A stretch of 60,000 bases of DNA, from NCBI RefSeq assembly GCF_032854445.1, contig NC_088302.1, positions 14,319,338 to 14,379,337 on the forward strand, read 5' to 3'. Positions 41,701 through 53,700 of the stretch are shown piece after piece (position 1 is the first letter of the stretch; every line of letters starts with the position of its first letter). Both the position numbers and the translations under genes were made by a program. The DNA is from Liolophura sinensis. Its lineage: Eukaryota; Mollusca; Polyplacophora; Chitonida; Chitonidae. The notes under the pieces were generated by a model. It ran no database searches, had not been told where the DNA came from, and worked only from the letters and a program-made list of their open reading frames with translations.

Positions 41701-44700
41701 AGTGTTATTTGCGAATTGGATGCACCATAATGGGCCGACTGGATCTGACGCAGGCTTTTCATCGTCCAATTTTCAGCAAAATCTATGTGAAGTAGGACCT
41801 CGTCCTCTCCTAACTGACTTTTCTTCACTCTGCACACCTCAAATTGGTGCAAGATGTTGTAAACATGGGTACTGAACTTCTGAATCTGCTTATTGTATTC
41901 TTCTTTCATCTCAGCGACAGTTCCTTCAACTTTCTCCTTGACTGTCTTCTTTGTTGTTTTTAGCTCTCCCTCTTTGTCCTTGTATGTGTGGTCTGCTGAT
42001 TTCCACTGCCACCACCAGGTCTGGCTTTCATCCTGGCCTGTACTTTCAGTCTGAGTGAAAACAACCTCAGCATGCTTGCACTTTGCACAGTCCCTGTACA
42101 TACATCCCTTGTTGTCTCTGCTGCAGACAATCTGGTTTATTGTCTCGTCAGCGGACCCTTCGGCTAAATACCCCAAGTTTTTTAGCTTGTTATGCAAGAG
42201 GTGGACATTCTCATGTACTTTACAGAGGCATGTTTCCCTGTCAGCGAGTTTAGGTTTCACTACCCAGAACGGCTTCAGTTTCCAGAATTGGCTGAAAGAC
42301 ACTGGTCTCACGGGATGTAGATGCACATACTTTCTATAAGTGCTTCTCAACGATTCCAAAAGGAAACGCTTCTGCTTCTTAACTTTGTTGCGTGTGATGA
42401 CTTGCTTTTTACCAGCAGCACACCAACTGACATCATCCCTTTCAAAGAACTTTTGAATCTTTTGTTTTACAGCATCTGTGACACAGTTGCGTTTCTTAGC
42501 TCTCTCATAAACTAGCAGATTTTCATTTCTTTGCTTAGCATTTGTCTTCAGCAGCTTTTTGGACAAGAGACCAGTGTTCTGTGCTTTGGTCAGCAATCGA
42601 TATTTTGACAAGATGTTTCCAAAACCAAAAAGCTTTGCGAAGAGTTGTGCCCGCTTCGGATTTTTTTCACAGGTGTCTTTGCCCTGTTTTATTTGTTGAG
42701 TGAGAGCATAATGGAAAATCAGTTCCTTTCTTATAAAGCCCTGTCCAGCATTTATCGTTTGTCGAGCCCTCTTCCGTGGTGAAGCATAATGGGTAGCACA
42801 TACATCGCCTTCCTTGCAGTTCTGTCCAAATGGGACTTTGATTTTCAGTTTTGTCCGAGAGAGCTGTTTGCGTAATTTCTGGTTTTTCCGCTTTTCATTC
42901 TCAAGCTTTTCTGTTAACTTTCTATTAATCCTATAACAGGCCGTGCGGTCCCTACGAACATTCTTCCGACCTCTCTTTTTCTGTGACGAAGTGGGATTCG
43001 CGGAGGTACCTGGTTGGGGTTCAGGCTGTCGCTGTGGCTCTTGCTGTGGCAGATTATGAGGTGGACTTGTCGGTGGAGTTCCAGTCAACAGTCAACACTG
43101 CTGCTTCTTGTTTTTCCAACCAAGCCAAATGATCTTTTTCAGCCCTGCGTTTATGATAGGCTATCCTCCATTTTCTCCGCGTGGCTCTAACCTCCCGTTT
43201 GGTCATATCTGCTACGTATTTTACTTTCTTCTTTACCCTTCTAGCTTTCCACCTTAATCTCTCCTTCTCCTTGGCTGCTTCCCTCTTTTCTGGGTCTGCA
43301 TTTATACGATTCCTATAAGCCCTCTGCTTTTCTGCTGATGTCATTTGTTTCTTCTTGGGAGGCATGGCTAAAGAAGAAGTGGAATAAAAAGACAGAGAAT
43401 AAAAAATGCTCAGTTCATAGCAATCAGGGATCACAAGATTTTATGAAATTTATGAAATCAAATATGTTTGGCTGATTTCTGAAGATTTTTCCTATTTTTT
43501 AAATATTAGAACAAAAATCAGCTAAATCAGCATAAGATCATGCAGATACATCAGGGATGTGATCAGTTAAGCAAAAAAAAAAACAACAAAAAAATAGGAA
43601 ATGTTTTTTGGGTTCAAGAGATCACTGATGGTCCAATTTTCGTGGCCTTTCGAAAATACCTAATTTGTACAAACAGCATCAGAATGTGGTAACTAGTTGT
43701 TTTATTTAGCAATTTTGGGGCATGTGGAGGTGTTATTCTAATGAATACATTGGAAAAAAGTTGAAAAAATCCAAGGAGTTCAATTGTTTTCCACTGGTTA
43801 AGGTCGTTGTTGTTGTTGTTGTAAAACGAATCTGTTGGACCACAAAAATGCGTAAATCCACGAATTCGCGGAAAAATCACATCCCTGATTCAAGTACCAA
43901 TCATCTAATGGCTAGTGTACATCATTATTTCTTGAATGACACCTCATTCTACCAGTCAGATGATAGAATTGGCGAAAATTTCCACTCCGTTACCAATCAC
44001 TCCACCCCGTTACCATATTTGAGTAACGGAGTAGAGTAACGGAGTGGAATGGTAAACCTGAAAGTGGGTCACAGCCATAACACAATGAGGTACAGCTCAA
44101 AGGTTCCTGTTGCAATCTTTCAAGTCCTCCATTGCCTTTTTAAAAATTTACTTCAAAAAGTTGTTCTCTGGTTTCCATGGATATGAATGCTGGTAACGGA
44201 GTGGAAAGAAAAAAGCATACTCACCTGATTTCTCAACTATTTCAGCAAAATCTGGACTTGAGTGTGGACTTGCTCCACATGCTCCATTGTTTTATCTATG
44301 GGGGTTACACAAGATACATTTTAGCAGGGGCTAACTTGTTGCCTCCCCTTTCAGTTCATAGATGGAGACACTGATCAGTGTGGTAACGGAGTGGAGCCAG
44401 TTTTTTGTGACAGCAACAAAATTATTTTTTTTTCACAATTTGGGGGCATGGAGAGATATTTAAGCTTTTGAATATCAATTCCACTGTGATATTGAATAAT
44501 AAAAATGTTTCAATGCCTTGTTAGCATTGAATTTAGCATGCAAAAGAAACCTTGCAATGGGGCGACCCAGAGTTGTGACACAGTGAAAAGGGCCCAGTTC
44601 CATCATTCAAACCTGAATTACAAAAAAAATAGAGAGCCCACAGAACTGGGATTTTTATGCTTTATTAAGCTATCTACCAATATTATTTCTGCAGATAAAG

Positions 44701-47700
44701 TTTTCCTATATAATAATGTAGCATAAATATCAGGCCTGGACATGTTTTTTCCATATGTGCCCGTATTGAAAAATCCACCCATAACCTCCCATGTGTAGCA
44801 TGGATATCGTCAGTCTCCTCATCACTGTGTGACTGTGACAGGTATAACCTCCCCATGTGTAGCCATGGATATCGTCAGTCTCCTCATCACTGTGTGACTG
44901 TGACAGGTATAATCTCACCAAGTATAGCCATGGATATCCCCAGTTTCCTCATCACTGTGTGACTGTGGCATGTATAACATCCCCAAGTATAGTCATGGAT
45001 ATCGTCAGTCTCCTCATCACTGTGTGACTATGACAGGTATAACCTCCCCTGGTGTAGCCATGGATATCCCCAGTCTCCTCATCACTGCAAGACTGTGACA
45101 GGTATAATCTCACCAAGTATAGCCATGGATATCCCCAGTCTCCTCATCACTGTGTGACTGTGACAGGCATAACCTCCCCATGTGTAGCCATGGATATCGT
45201 CAGTCTCCTCATCACTGCGTGACTGTGACAGATATAACCTCCCCAGGTGTAGCCATGGATATCCCAGTCTCCTCATCACTGCATGACTGTGACAGGTATA
45301 ATCTCACCAAGTATAGCCATGGATATCCTCAGTCTCCTCATCACTGTGTGACTGTGACAGGTATAATCTCACCAAGTATAGCCATGGATATCCTCAGTCT
45401 CCTCATCACAGTGTGACTGTGACAGGTATAATCTCACCAAGTATAGCCATGGATATCCTCAGTCTCCTCATCACTGTGTGACAGTGACAGGTATAATCTC
45501 ACCAAGTATAGCCATGGATATCCCCAGTCTCCTCATCACTGCGTGACTGTGACAGGTATAACCTCCCCAGGTGTAACCATGGATATCCTCAGTCTCCTCA
45601 TCACTGTGTGACTGTGACAGGTATAATCTCACCAAGTATAGCCATTGATATCCCCAGTCTCCTCACCACGTTGTGACCGTGACAGGTATAACCTCCCCAT
45701 GTGTAACCATGGATATCCTCAGTCTCCTCATCACTGCGTGACTGTGACAGGTATAACTTCCCCAGGTGTAGCCATGGATATCCTCAGCCTCCTCATCACT
45801 GCGTGACTGTGACAGGTATAACCTCAACATGTGTAACCATGGATATCCCCAGTCTCCTCATCACCATATGACTGGGACATATATAACCTTCCAGGTATAG
45901 CCATGGCTATTACCAGTCTCCTTATCACTGCGTGATTATGGCATGTATAACCTCTCCAGGTATAGGCATAGATATCCTCAGTCTCCTCATCACTGATTGA
46001 CTGTGACAGGTATAACCTCCCCAGGTGTAGTCATGGATATCCCCAGTCTCCTTATCACCATATGACTGTGACATGTATAACCTCTCTAGGTATATCCCTG
46101 GATATCCCCAGTCTCCCCATCTCTGTATGACTATGACATGTATGATCTCTCCAGGTATAGCCATGGATATCTTCAGTCTCCTCATCACTCTGACTGTGAC
46201 ATTTATAATCTCTCCAGGTATAACCATGGATACCATCAGACTCAGTCTTACCCTCTGAACTCCTCTAGAGAAAACAGTAACCATGGTAACACAGCATTGT
46301 GGAATGGTAGGGAGCACCCTTATTACCAGAGGTGGGTAGGAAGCTCTTAAACACTGGAATAACGCATGAACAGGGATGTGACATAGTTCTAAATATGGGT
46401 GTATGTATAAGCTATGTGGGAGCGGACAAAGGGTTGTCTTGTAGCAGTCAAATTCATGCATGTGGCCTAGTAAAGGACAGTGCTGTTGCACCTATATTCA
46501 GCTCTATGAAACATTATCCATTATACATGTACTTGTAGCATATGGATATCTGCTGTATCTTCTGCATGATTTCGCTAAAATTACAAATCAGGTTTGTGCT
46601 TGGGGGTAATGTTAAGCTTTTGTGTGTATGTCATTTGCTTGTCACCAAAAATTTTACTCACCACACTGCTCTGCACAAATGTGTAAGTGGAAGCAAATTT
46701 TGTAACACATGTGGAACAACAGTGTCTAATCTTTATTGTTAGAGCACATGTTTGCTTCATCAGTTAAAGGATATGCTCCTACATGTACCTACCTGTACGT
46801 GAATAACAAGGCCAGTGGCTTCAATAACAGTGCAAGTGATCATGAATAATTTTAGCTGGTAGAGGGCAGTTCTGTTCCATCTGAGACAAGATTTGGTTCA
46901 CTTATTAAAGGGCTAGTGAGTTTCATTCAGTAAAACGAATATTAATACTTGACTTATGCGATGACAGCTAGCATTATGGTTTGAGGAAACAGGGTAGAAC
47001 CCAGCAGAAATCCACAACCATCCGCAGGTTGCTGACAGACCATCACATGTACAGCTAGAGAGAAAGGCAGCATGAGCTGGACTTGATCTCATAGAAACCG
47101 CATTGGGGGGAAGCTCTTGGGTCATTCCGTCTTTAAATGATTCTAAAGTTAAACAAATTGTCAAATTTTTTTATTATACTCATGAAGTTATATTAAATAT
47201 TAAAAATAATAAATAATAAAATGTTCTTTAATACATGCTTGCAGATTACACTAATTTCAAGTTTTGTTGTTTTGTCATCAGTGTTGAGGTTGCTAAATGT
47301 ATTAACTGAGCTTTTGTGTGCTTTCTCTGTTGTACTGTGAATGCATGACCAGATCTGTGTCTTTTTCCCAGCCCTGTAGATAATGTAGACAACGAGCAGC
47401 GACCTTCAACTCACATGACCCCTGAGAACCTAGGTCAAAGTCAAAGTGAAGGTCAAGGTGGAGGTTACAAGAGTGCACCATTGTCAGAGATAAACAGGTA
47501 GACTAATCAAACCTAAATGTACAGGTGTTGGGAAAACTTCATTTATTTTTTTTTTTTTTTTTTTTCACAAAGACAACTGTATCAAAAACTTTATTATAAA
47601 AGAAAAGTATATCCGAATAAGCATAATATATCACCTGAAAGATCCGGGTTTGCAGGATAAGGCAGTTATATAAAAAACTTGAATGATTAACTGCTGTGGT

Positions 47701-50700
47701 TAGGACTGCTGTGATAAACAGCTCCCTGGTTACTGCAATGATGATTGTTATTATCAACATTTGTCATATTGGTGGCAGCCATATTTGGATGTTTTCTGGT
47801 ATCGTCTTCATCTGCTGCCCAGTTCATGTCCTGCCCAGTCCATGTGCTCCCCAGTTCATGTCCTGCCCAGTTCATGACCTGCTCAGTTCATATCCTGCCC
47901 AGTTCATGTCCTGCCCAGTTCATGTCCTGCCCAGTCCATGTGCTGCCCTGTTCATAACCTGACCAGTCAATGTGCTCCTCAGTTCGTGTTCTGCCCAGTT
48001 CATATCCTGCCCAGTTCATGTCCTGCCCAGTTCATGTCCTGCCCAGTTCATGACCTGCTCAATTCATATCCTGCCCAGTTCATGACCTGCTCAGTTCATA
48101 TCCTGCCCAGTTCATGTCCTGCTCAGTTCATATCCTGCCCAGTCCATGTGCTGCCCTGTTCATGACCTGCCCAGTCCATGTGCTGCTCAGTTCATGTCCT
48201 GCCCAGTTCATGTCCTGCCCAGTTCATGTCCTGCCCAGTTCATGACCTGCTCAGTTCATGTCCTGCCCAGTCCATGTGCTGCCCTGTTCATGACCTGCCC
48301 AGTCCATGTGCTGCTCAGTTCATGTCCTGCCCAGTTTATGTGCTGCCCAGTTCATGTGCTCCCCAGTTCATGTCCTGCCCAGTTCATGTCCTGCTCAGTC
48401 CATGTGCTGCCCAGTTCATGTTCTGCCCAGTTCATGACCTGCCCAGTTCATGACCTGCTCAGTTCATGTCCTGCCCATTCCATGTCCTCCCCAGTCCATG
48501 TGCTGCCCAGCGCATGTTCTGCCCAGTTCATGTTCTGCCCAGTCCATGTGCTGCTCAGTTCATGTGCTGCCCAGCGCACGTGCTGCTCAGTTCATGTCCT
48601 GCCCAGTTCATGTTCTGCCCAGTTCCTATGCCGCCTAGTTCTTGTGCTGCCCAGTTCATGTCCTGCCCAGTTCATGTCCTGCCCAGTCCTGCACAGTTCA
48701 TGTCCTGCACAGTTCATGTCCTGCCCAGTTCATGTCCTGCTCAGTTCATGTCCTGCCCAGTCCATGTGCTGCTCAGTTCATGTCCTGCCCAGTTCATGTG
48801 CTGCTCATTTCATGTCCTGCCCAGTTCATGTGCTGCTCAGTTCATGTCCTGCCCAGTTCATGTCCTGCCCAATCCATGTCCTGCTCAGTTCATGTCCTGC
48901 CCAGTTCATGTGCTGCCCAGTTCATGTGCTGCTCAGTTCATGTCCTGCCCAGTTCATGTGCTGCCCAGTTCATGTGCTGCCCAGTTCATGTCCTGCCCAG
49001 TTCATGTCCTGCCCAGTCCATGTGCTGCCCAGTTCATGTTCTGCTCAGTTCATGACCTGCCCAGTTCATGACCTGCTCAGTTCATGTCCTGCCCATTCCA
49101 TGTCCTGCCCAGTCCATGTGCTGCCCAGCGCATGTGCTGCTCAGTTCATGTTCTGCCCAGTTCATGTTTTGCCCAGTCCATGTGCTGCTCAGTTCATGTG
49201 CTGCTCAGGGCATGTCCTGCCCAGTTCATGTGCTTTTCAGTTCATGTCCTGCCCAGTTCATGACCAGCTCAGTTCATGTGCTTCTCAGTTCATGTGCTGC
49301 CCAGTTCATGTTCTGCCCAGTCCATGTGCTGCTCAGTTCATGTGCTGCCCAGTTCATGTGCTGCTCAGTTCATGTCCTGCCCAGTTCATGTGCTGCTCAG
49401 TTCATGTCCTGCCCAGTTCATGACCAGCTCAGTTCATGTCCTGCCCAGTCCATGTGCTGCCCAGCGCATGTGCTGCTCAGTTCATGTCCTGCCCAGTTCA
49501 TGTTCTGCCCAGTCCATGTGCTGCTCAGTTCATGTGCTGCCCAGTTCATGTGCTGCTCAGTTCATGTCCTGCCCAGTTCATGTGCTGCTCAGTTCATGTC
49601 CTGCCCAGTTCCTATTCCGCCCAGTTCTTGTGCTGCCCAGTTCATGTGCTGCCCAGTTCATGTCCTGCCCAGTTCATGTCCTGCCCAGTTCATGTCCTGC
49701 TCAGTCCATGTGCTGCCCAGTTCATGTTCTGCCCAGTTCATGACCTGCCCAGTTCATGACCTGCTCAGTTCATGTCCTGCCCATTCCATGTCCTGCCCAG
49801 TCCATGTGCTGCTCAGTTCATGTGCTGCTCAGTTCATGTTCTGCCCAGTCCATGTTCTGCCCAGTCCATGTGCTGCTCAGTTCATGTGCTGCCCAGCGCA
49901 TGTGCTGCTCAGTTCATGTCCTGCCCAGTTCATGTTCTGCCCAGTTCCTATGCCGCCTAGTTCTTGTGCTGCCCAGTTCATGTCCTGCCCAGTTCATGTC
50001 CTGCCCAGTCCTGCCCAGTTCATGTGCTGCACAGTTCATGTCCTGCCCAGTTCATGTCCTGCTCAGTTCATGTCCTGCCCAGTCCATGTGCTGCCCAGTT
50101 CATGTCCTGCCCAGTTCATGTGCTGCTCATTTCATGTCCTGCCCGGTTCATGTGCTGCTCAGTTTATGTCCTGCCTAGTTCATATCCTGCCCACTTCATG
50201 ACCTGCTCAGTTCATATCCTGCCCAGTTCATGTCCTGCCCAGTCCATGTGCTGCCCTATTCATGACCTGCCCAGTCCATGTGCTGTTCAGTTCATGTGCT
50301 GCCCAGTTCATGTCCTGCCCAGTTCATGTGCTGCCCAGTTCATGTGCTGCCCAGTTCATGTCTTGCCCAGTTCATGTCCTGTCCAGTCCATGTGCTGCCC
50401 AGTTCATGTTCTCCCCAGTCCATGTGCTGCCCAGTTCATGACCTGCTCAGTTCATGTCCTGCCCATTCCATGTCCTGCCCCAGTCCATGTGCTGCCCAGC
50501 GCATGTGCTGCTCAGTTCATGTGCTGCCCAGTTCATGTTCTGCCCAGTCCATGTGCTGCTCAGTTCATGTGCTGCCCAGTTCATGTGCTGCCCAGTTCAT
50601 GTGCTTCTCAGTTCATGTGCTGCCCAGTTCATGACCAGCTCAGTTCATGTCCTGCCCAGTCCATGTGCTGCCCAGCGCATGTGCTGCTCAGTTCATGTCC

Positions 50701-53700
50701 TGCCCAGTTCATGTTCTGCCCAGTCCATGTGCTGCTCAGTTCATGTGCTGCCCAGTTCATGTGCTGCTCAGTTCATGTCCTGCCCAGTTCATGTGCTGCT
50801 CAGTTCATGTCCTGCCCAGTTCCTATGCCGCCCAGTTCTTGTGCTGCCCAGTTCATGTGCTGCCCAGTTCATGTCCTGCCCAGTCCTGCCCAGTTTATGT
50901 CCTGCTCAGTTCATGTGCTGCCCAGTCCATGTGCTGCCCAGTTCATGTCCTGCCCAGTTCATGTGCCGCTCATTTCATGCCCTGCCCAGTTCATGTGCTT
51001 CTCAGTTCATGTCCTGCCCAGTTCATGTGCTGCCCAGTCCATGTCCTGCTCAGTTCATGTCCTGCAAAGTTCATGTGCTGCCCAGTTCATGTCCTGCTCA
51101 GTTCATCTCCTGCCCAGTTCATGTGCTGCCCAGTCCATGTGCTGCTCAGTTCATGTCCTGCCCAGTCCATGTGCTGCCCAGTTCATGTCCTGCCCAGTTC
51201 ATGTCCTGCCAGTTCATATACTGCCCAGTCCATGTCCTGCCCAGTTCATGACCTGCTCAGTTCATATCCTGCTCAGTTCATGTCCTGCCCTGTTCATGAC
51301 CTGCCCAGTCCATGTGCTGCTCAGTTCATGTCCTGCCCAGTTCATGTCCTGCCCAGTTCATGACCTGCTCAGTTCATATCCTGCCCAGTTCATGACCTGC
51401 TCAGTTCATATCCTGCCCAGTTCATGTCCTGCCCAGTCCATGTGCTGCCCTGTTCATGATCTGCCCAGTCCATGTGCTGCTCAGTTCATGCGCTGCCCAG
51501 TTCATGTTCTGCCCAGTACATGTCCTGCCCAGTTCATGTCCTGTCCAGTTCATGACCTGCTCAGTTCATATCCTGCCCAGTTCATGTCCTGCTCAGTCCA
51601 TGTGCTGCCCAGTCCATGTGCTGCCCTGTTCATGTCCTGCCCAGTTCATGTGCTGCTCAGTTCATGTCCTGCCCAGTTCATGTGCTGCCCAGTCCATGTG
51701 CTGCCCAGTTCATGTCCTGCCCAGTTCATGTCCTGCCCAGTCCATGTGCTGCCCAGTCCATGTCCTGCCCAGTCCATGTCCTGCCCAGTTCATGTGCTGC
51801 CCAGTTCATGTGCTGCTCAGTTCATCTGCTGCCCAGTTCATGACCTGCCCAGTTCATGTCCTGCCCAGTTCATGTCCTGCCCAGTTCATGTCCTGCCCAG
51901 TCCATGTCCTGCCCAGTTCATGTCCTGCCAAGTCCATGTCCTGCCCAGTTCATGTCCTGCCCAGTTCATATCCTGCCCAGTTCATGTGCTGCCCAGTTCA
52001 TGTCCTGCCCAGTTCATGTGCTGTTCAGTTCATGACCTGCCCAGTTCATGTGCTGTTCAGTTCATGTGCTGCCCAGTTCATGTGCTGCCCAGTTCATGTG
52101 CTGCTCAGTTCATCTGCTGCCCAGTTCATGACCTGCCCAGTTTATGTCCTGCCCAGTTCATGTGCTGCCCAGTTCATGTCCTGCCCAGTTCATGTGCTGC
52201 CCAGTTCATGTCCTGCCCAGTTCATGTGCTGTTCAGTTCATGTGCTGCCCAGTCCATGTCCTGCCCAGTTCATGTCCTGCCAAGTCCATGTCCTGCCCAG
52301 TTCATGTCCTGCCCAGTTCATATCCTGCCCAGTTCATGTGCTGCCCAGTTCATGTCCTGCCCAGTTCATGTGCTGTTCAGTTCATGACCTGCCCAGTTCA
52401 TGTGCTGTTCAGTTCATGTGCTGCCCAGTTCATGTGCTGCCCAGTTCATGTGCTGCTCAGTTCATCTGCTGCCCAGTTCATGACCTGCCCAGTTTATGTC
52501 CTGCCCAGTTCATGTGCTGCCCAGTTCATGTCCTGCCCAGTTCATGTGCTGCCCAGTTCATGTCCTGCCCAGTTCATGTGCTGTTCAGTTCATGTGCTGC
52601 CCAGTTCATGTGAGTATAAGCTGATTCCATAGCTTACTTCTTCATACGAAGAATTTGAAGTATGGAAGTAAGGCGTATCCATCACTTTCTAGAACACTCT
52701 GGAAACTGTCTGTTGTTAGGAACTAAGGTAGACTGAGGAAAATTTACATGTATTTGAAAAGGGCATTGTCAAACATTTCTTATGAAGATACATAGTGACA
52801 CATTTCTTTTAACTGATGTGTGATCCAGTGCCAGGGAAGATGACATACCTTCAGCTACACATTTCTTTTAACTGAAGCGTGATCCAGTGCCAGGGAAGAT
52901 GACATACCTTCAGCTACACATTTCTTGTAACTGAAGTGTAATCCAGTGCCTCACTTTGTTATTAATCTGTTATTAAGAGATCTGTAGTTTGTCCGTGTAT
53001 GGTGCAGTCTCAATCAAACTGATCTGGATGGCTAAAATATGTGAAGATATCCAAGAATCATGATGAGAATCATTTCAGCCGTATGCCAGTAGTTTACCAG
53101 TAGTTTGCCAGTCGTTTGTCTGTAGTGAGTCTGTAGTGGGAAAGCTGGTCAGTATGTGAAGCTAACTTTGTTTTACATGTTTATGGTCTGTAGACGTTAA
53201 CATAATGGAAAAGCATGCATACAGCACTCTGAAAAATAAAGTGTGAAGCCACACATTTGACATCTCAGTATTTCAGTGTCAAATACATGTATACAACTTC
53301 TCATTTTTTTGCAGACCATCTATACTTTTGCACTATGCTAAGCTTATTGATGGATTAGCAAGATTATTGCATGTATTGAACAGATGGTATGTAGACTAGA
53401 TATACGTATATGTGACTAACACCTGTTGAATTCCTCATTTTATACATGTATGTGCAGCTGGGGTAGTGGTCCTGTAATTCCAAGATATTATTCACCTGTT
53501 GATCACGGTTCTTTTCAAGCTGCAATACAGTGTACAGAATGGTGATTAGAAGTTCTGTGAAGTTACATTACAGTTGATTTACTGTCGGTCCTTTCATAGC
53601 GCGTTTTTTCCATCGTTTGTAGACCTGAAGTTGATCAGTCTCGCCCTGCCCCTCAGCATTATAGAACACCGTCTGATAACCGTTATCAGACACCCACCTA

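Larger units (their letters stand above)
39630..44780 (-). mobile_element. 5151-bp DNA transposon with 28-bp TIRs and 4-bp TSD
   Basis: Bounded by perfect 28-bp inverted repeats and an ATAA duplication. It carries a multi-exon transposase on the - strand and clusters of GGTAACGGAGTGGAA repeats near both ends. Cut-and-paste class by structure. A 4-bp duplication plus a possible D-D-D triad fits the Sola superfamily as I know it. Kolobok and piggyBac normally use TTAA, which is not what is seen here. The superfamily call is inference. Confidence 0.9.
39033..46217 (+). other. intron 23 (host of the DNA transposon)
   Basis: Holds a possible decayed 27-nt exon (39271-39297) and a 65-bp minisatellite split by a 5151-bp transposon (39630-44780). 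The array continues up to the acceptor of exon 24. Confidence 0.9.
47498..53622 (+). other. intron 25
   Basis: A poly-T run (about 47544-47566) is followed by the 16-bp minisatellite (47817-52610), a 59-bp triplicate (52798-52950) and AT-rich DNA up to the acceptor. No exon found. Confidence 0.8.

Noticed and set aside
41298-42515. ORFs on the + strand across the transposon
   Set aside because: Antisense shadows of the - strand transposase exon, without motifs.
39306-46217. Regularly spaced repeats resembling a CRISPR array
   Set aside because: The units are contiguous tandem copies without unique spacers, in a eukaryotic intron.
48146-52613. Long open frames (up to about 800 codons) in the CCCAGTTCATGTCCTG array
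   Set aside because: All three forward frames give the same periodic peptide because the 16-bp unit rarely makes stops. There is no initiation context or splice logic, and the array lies between two confirmed exons of another gene.
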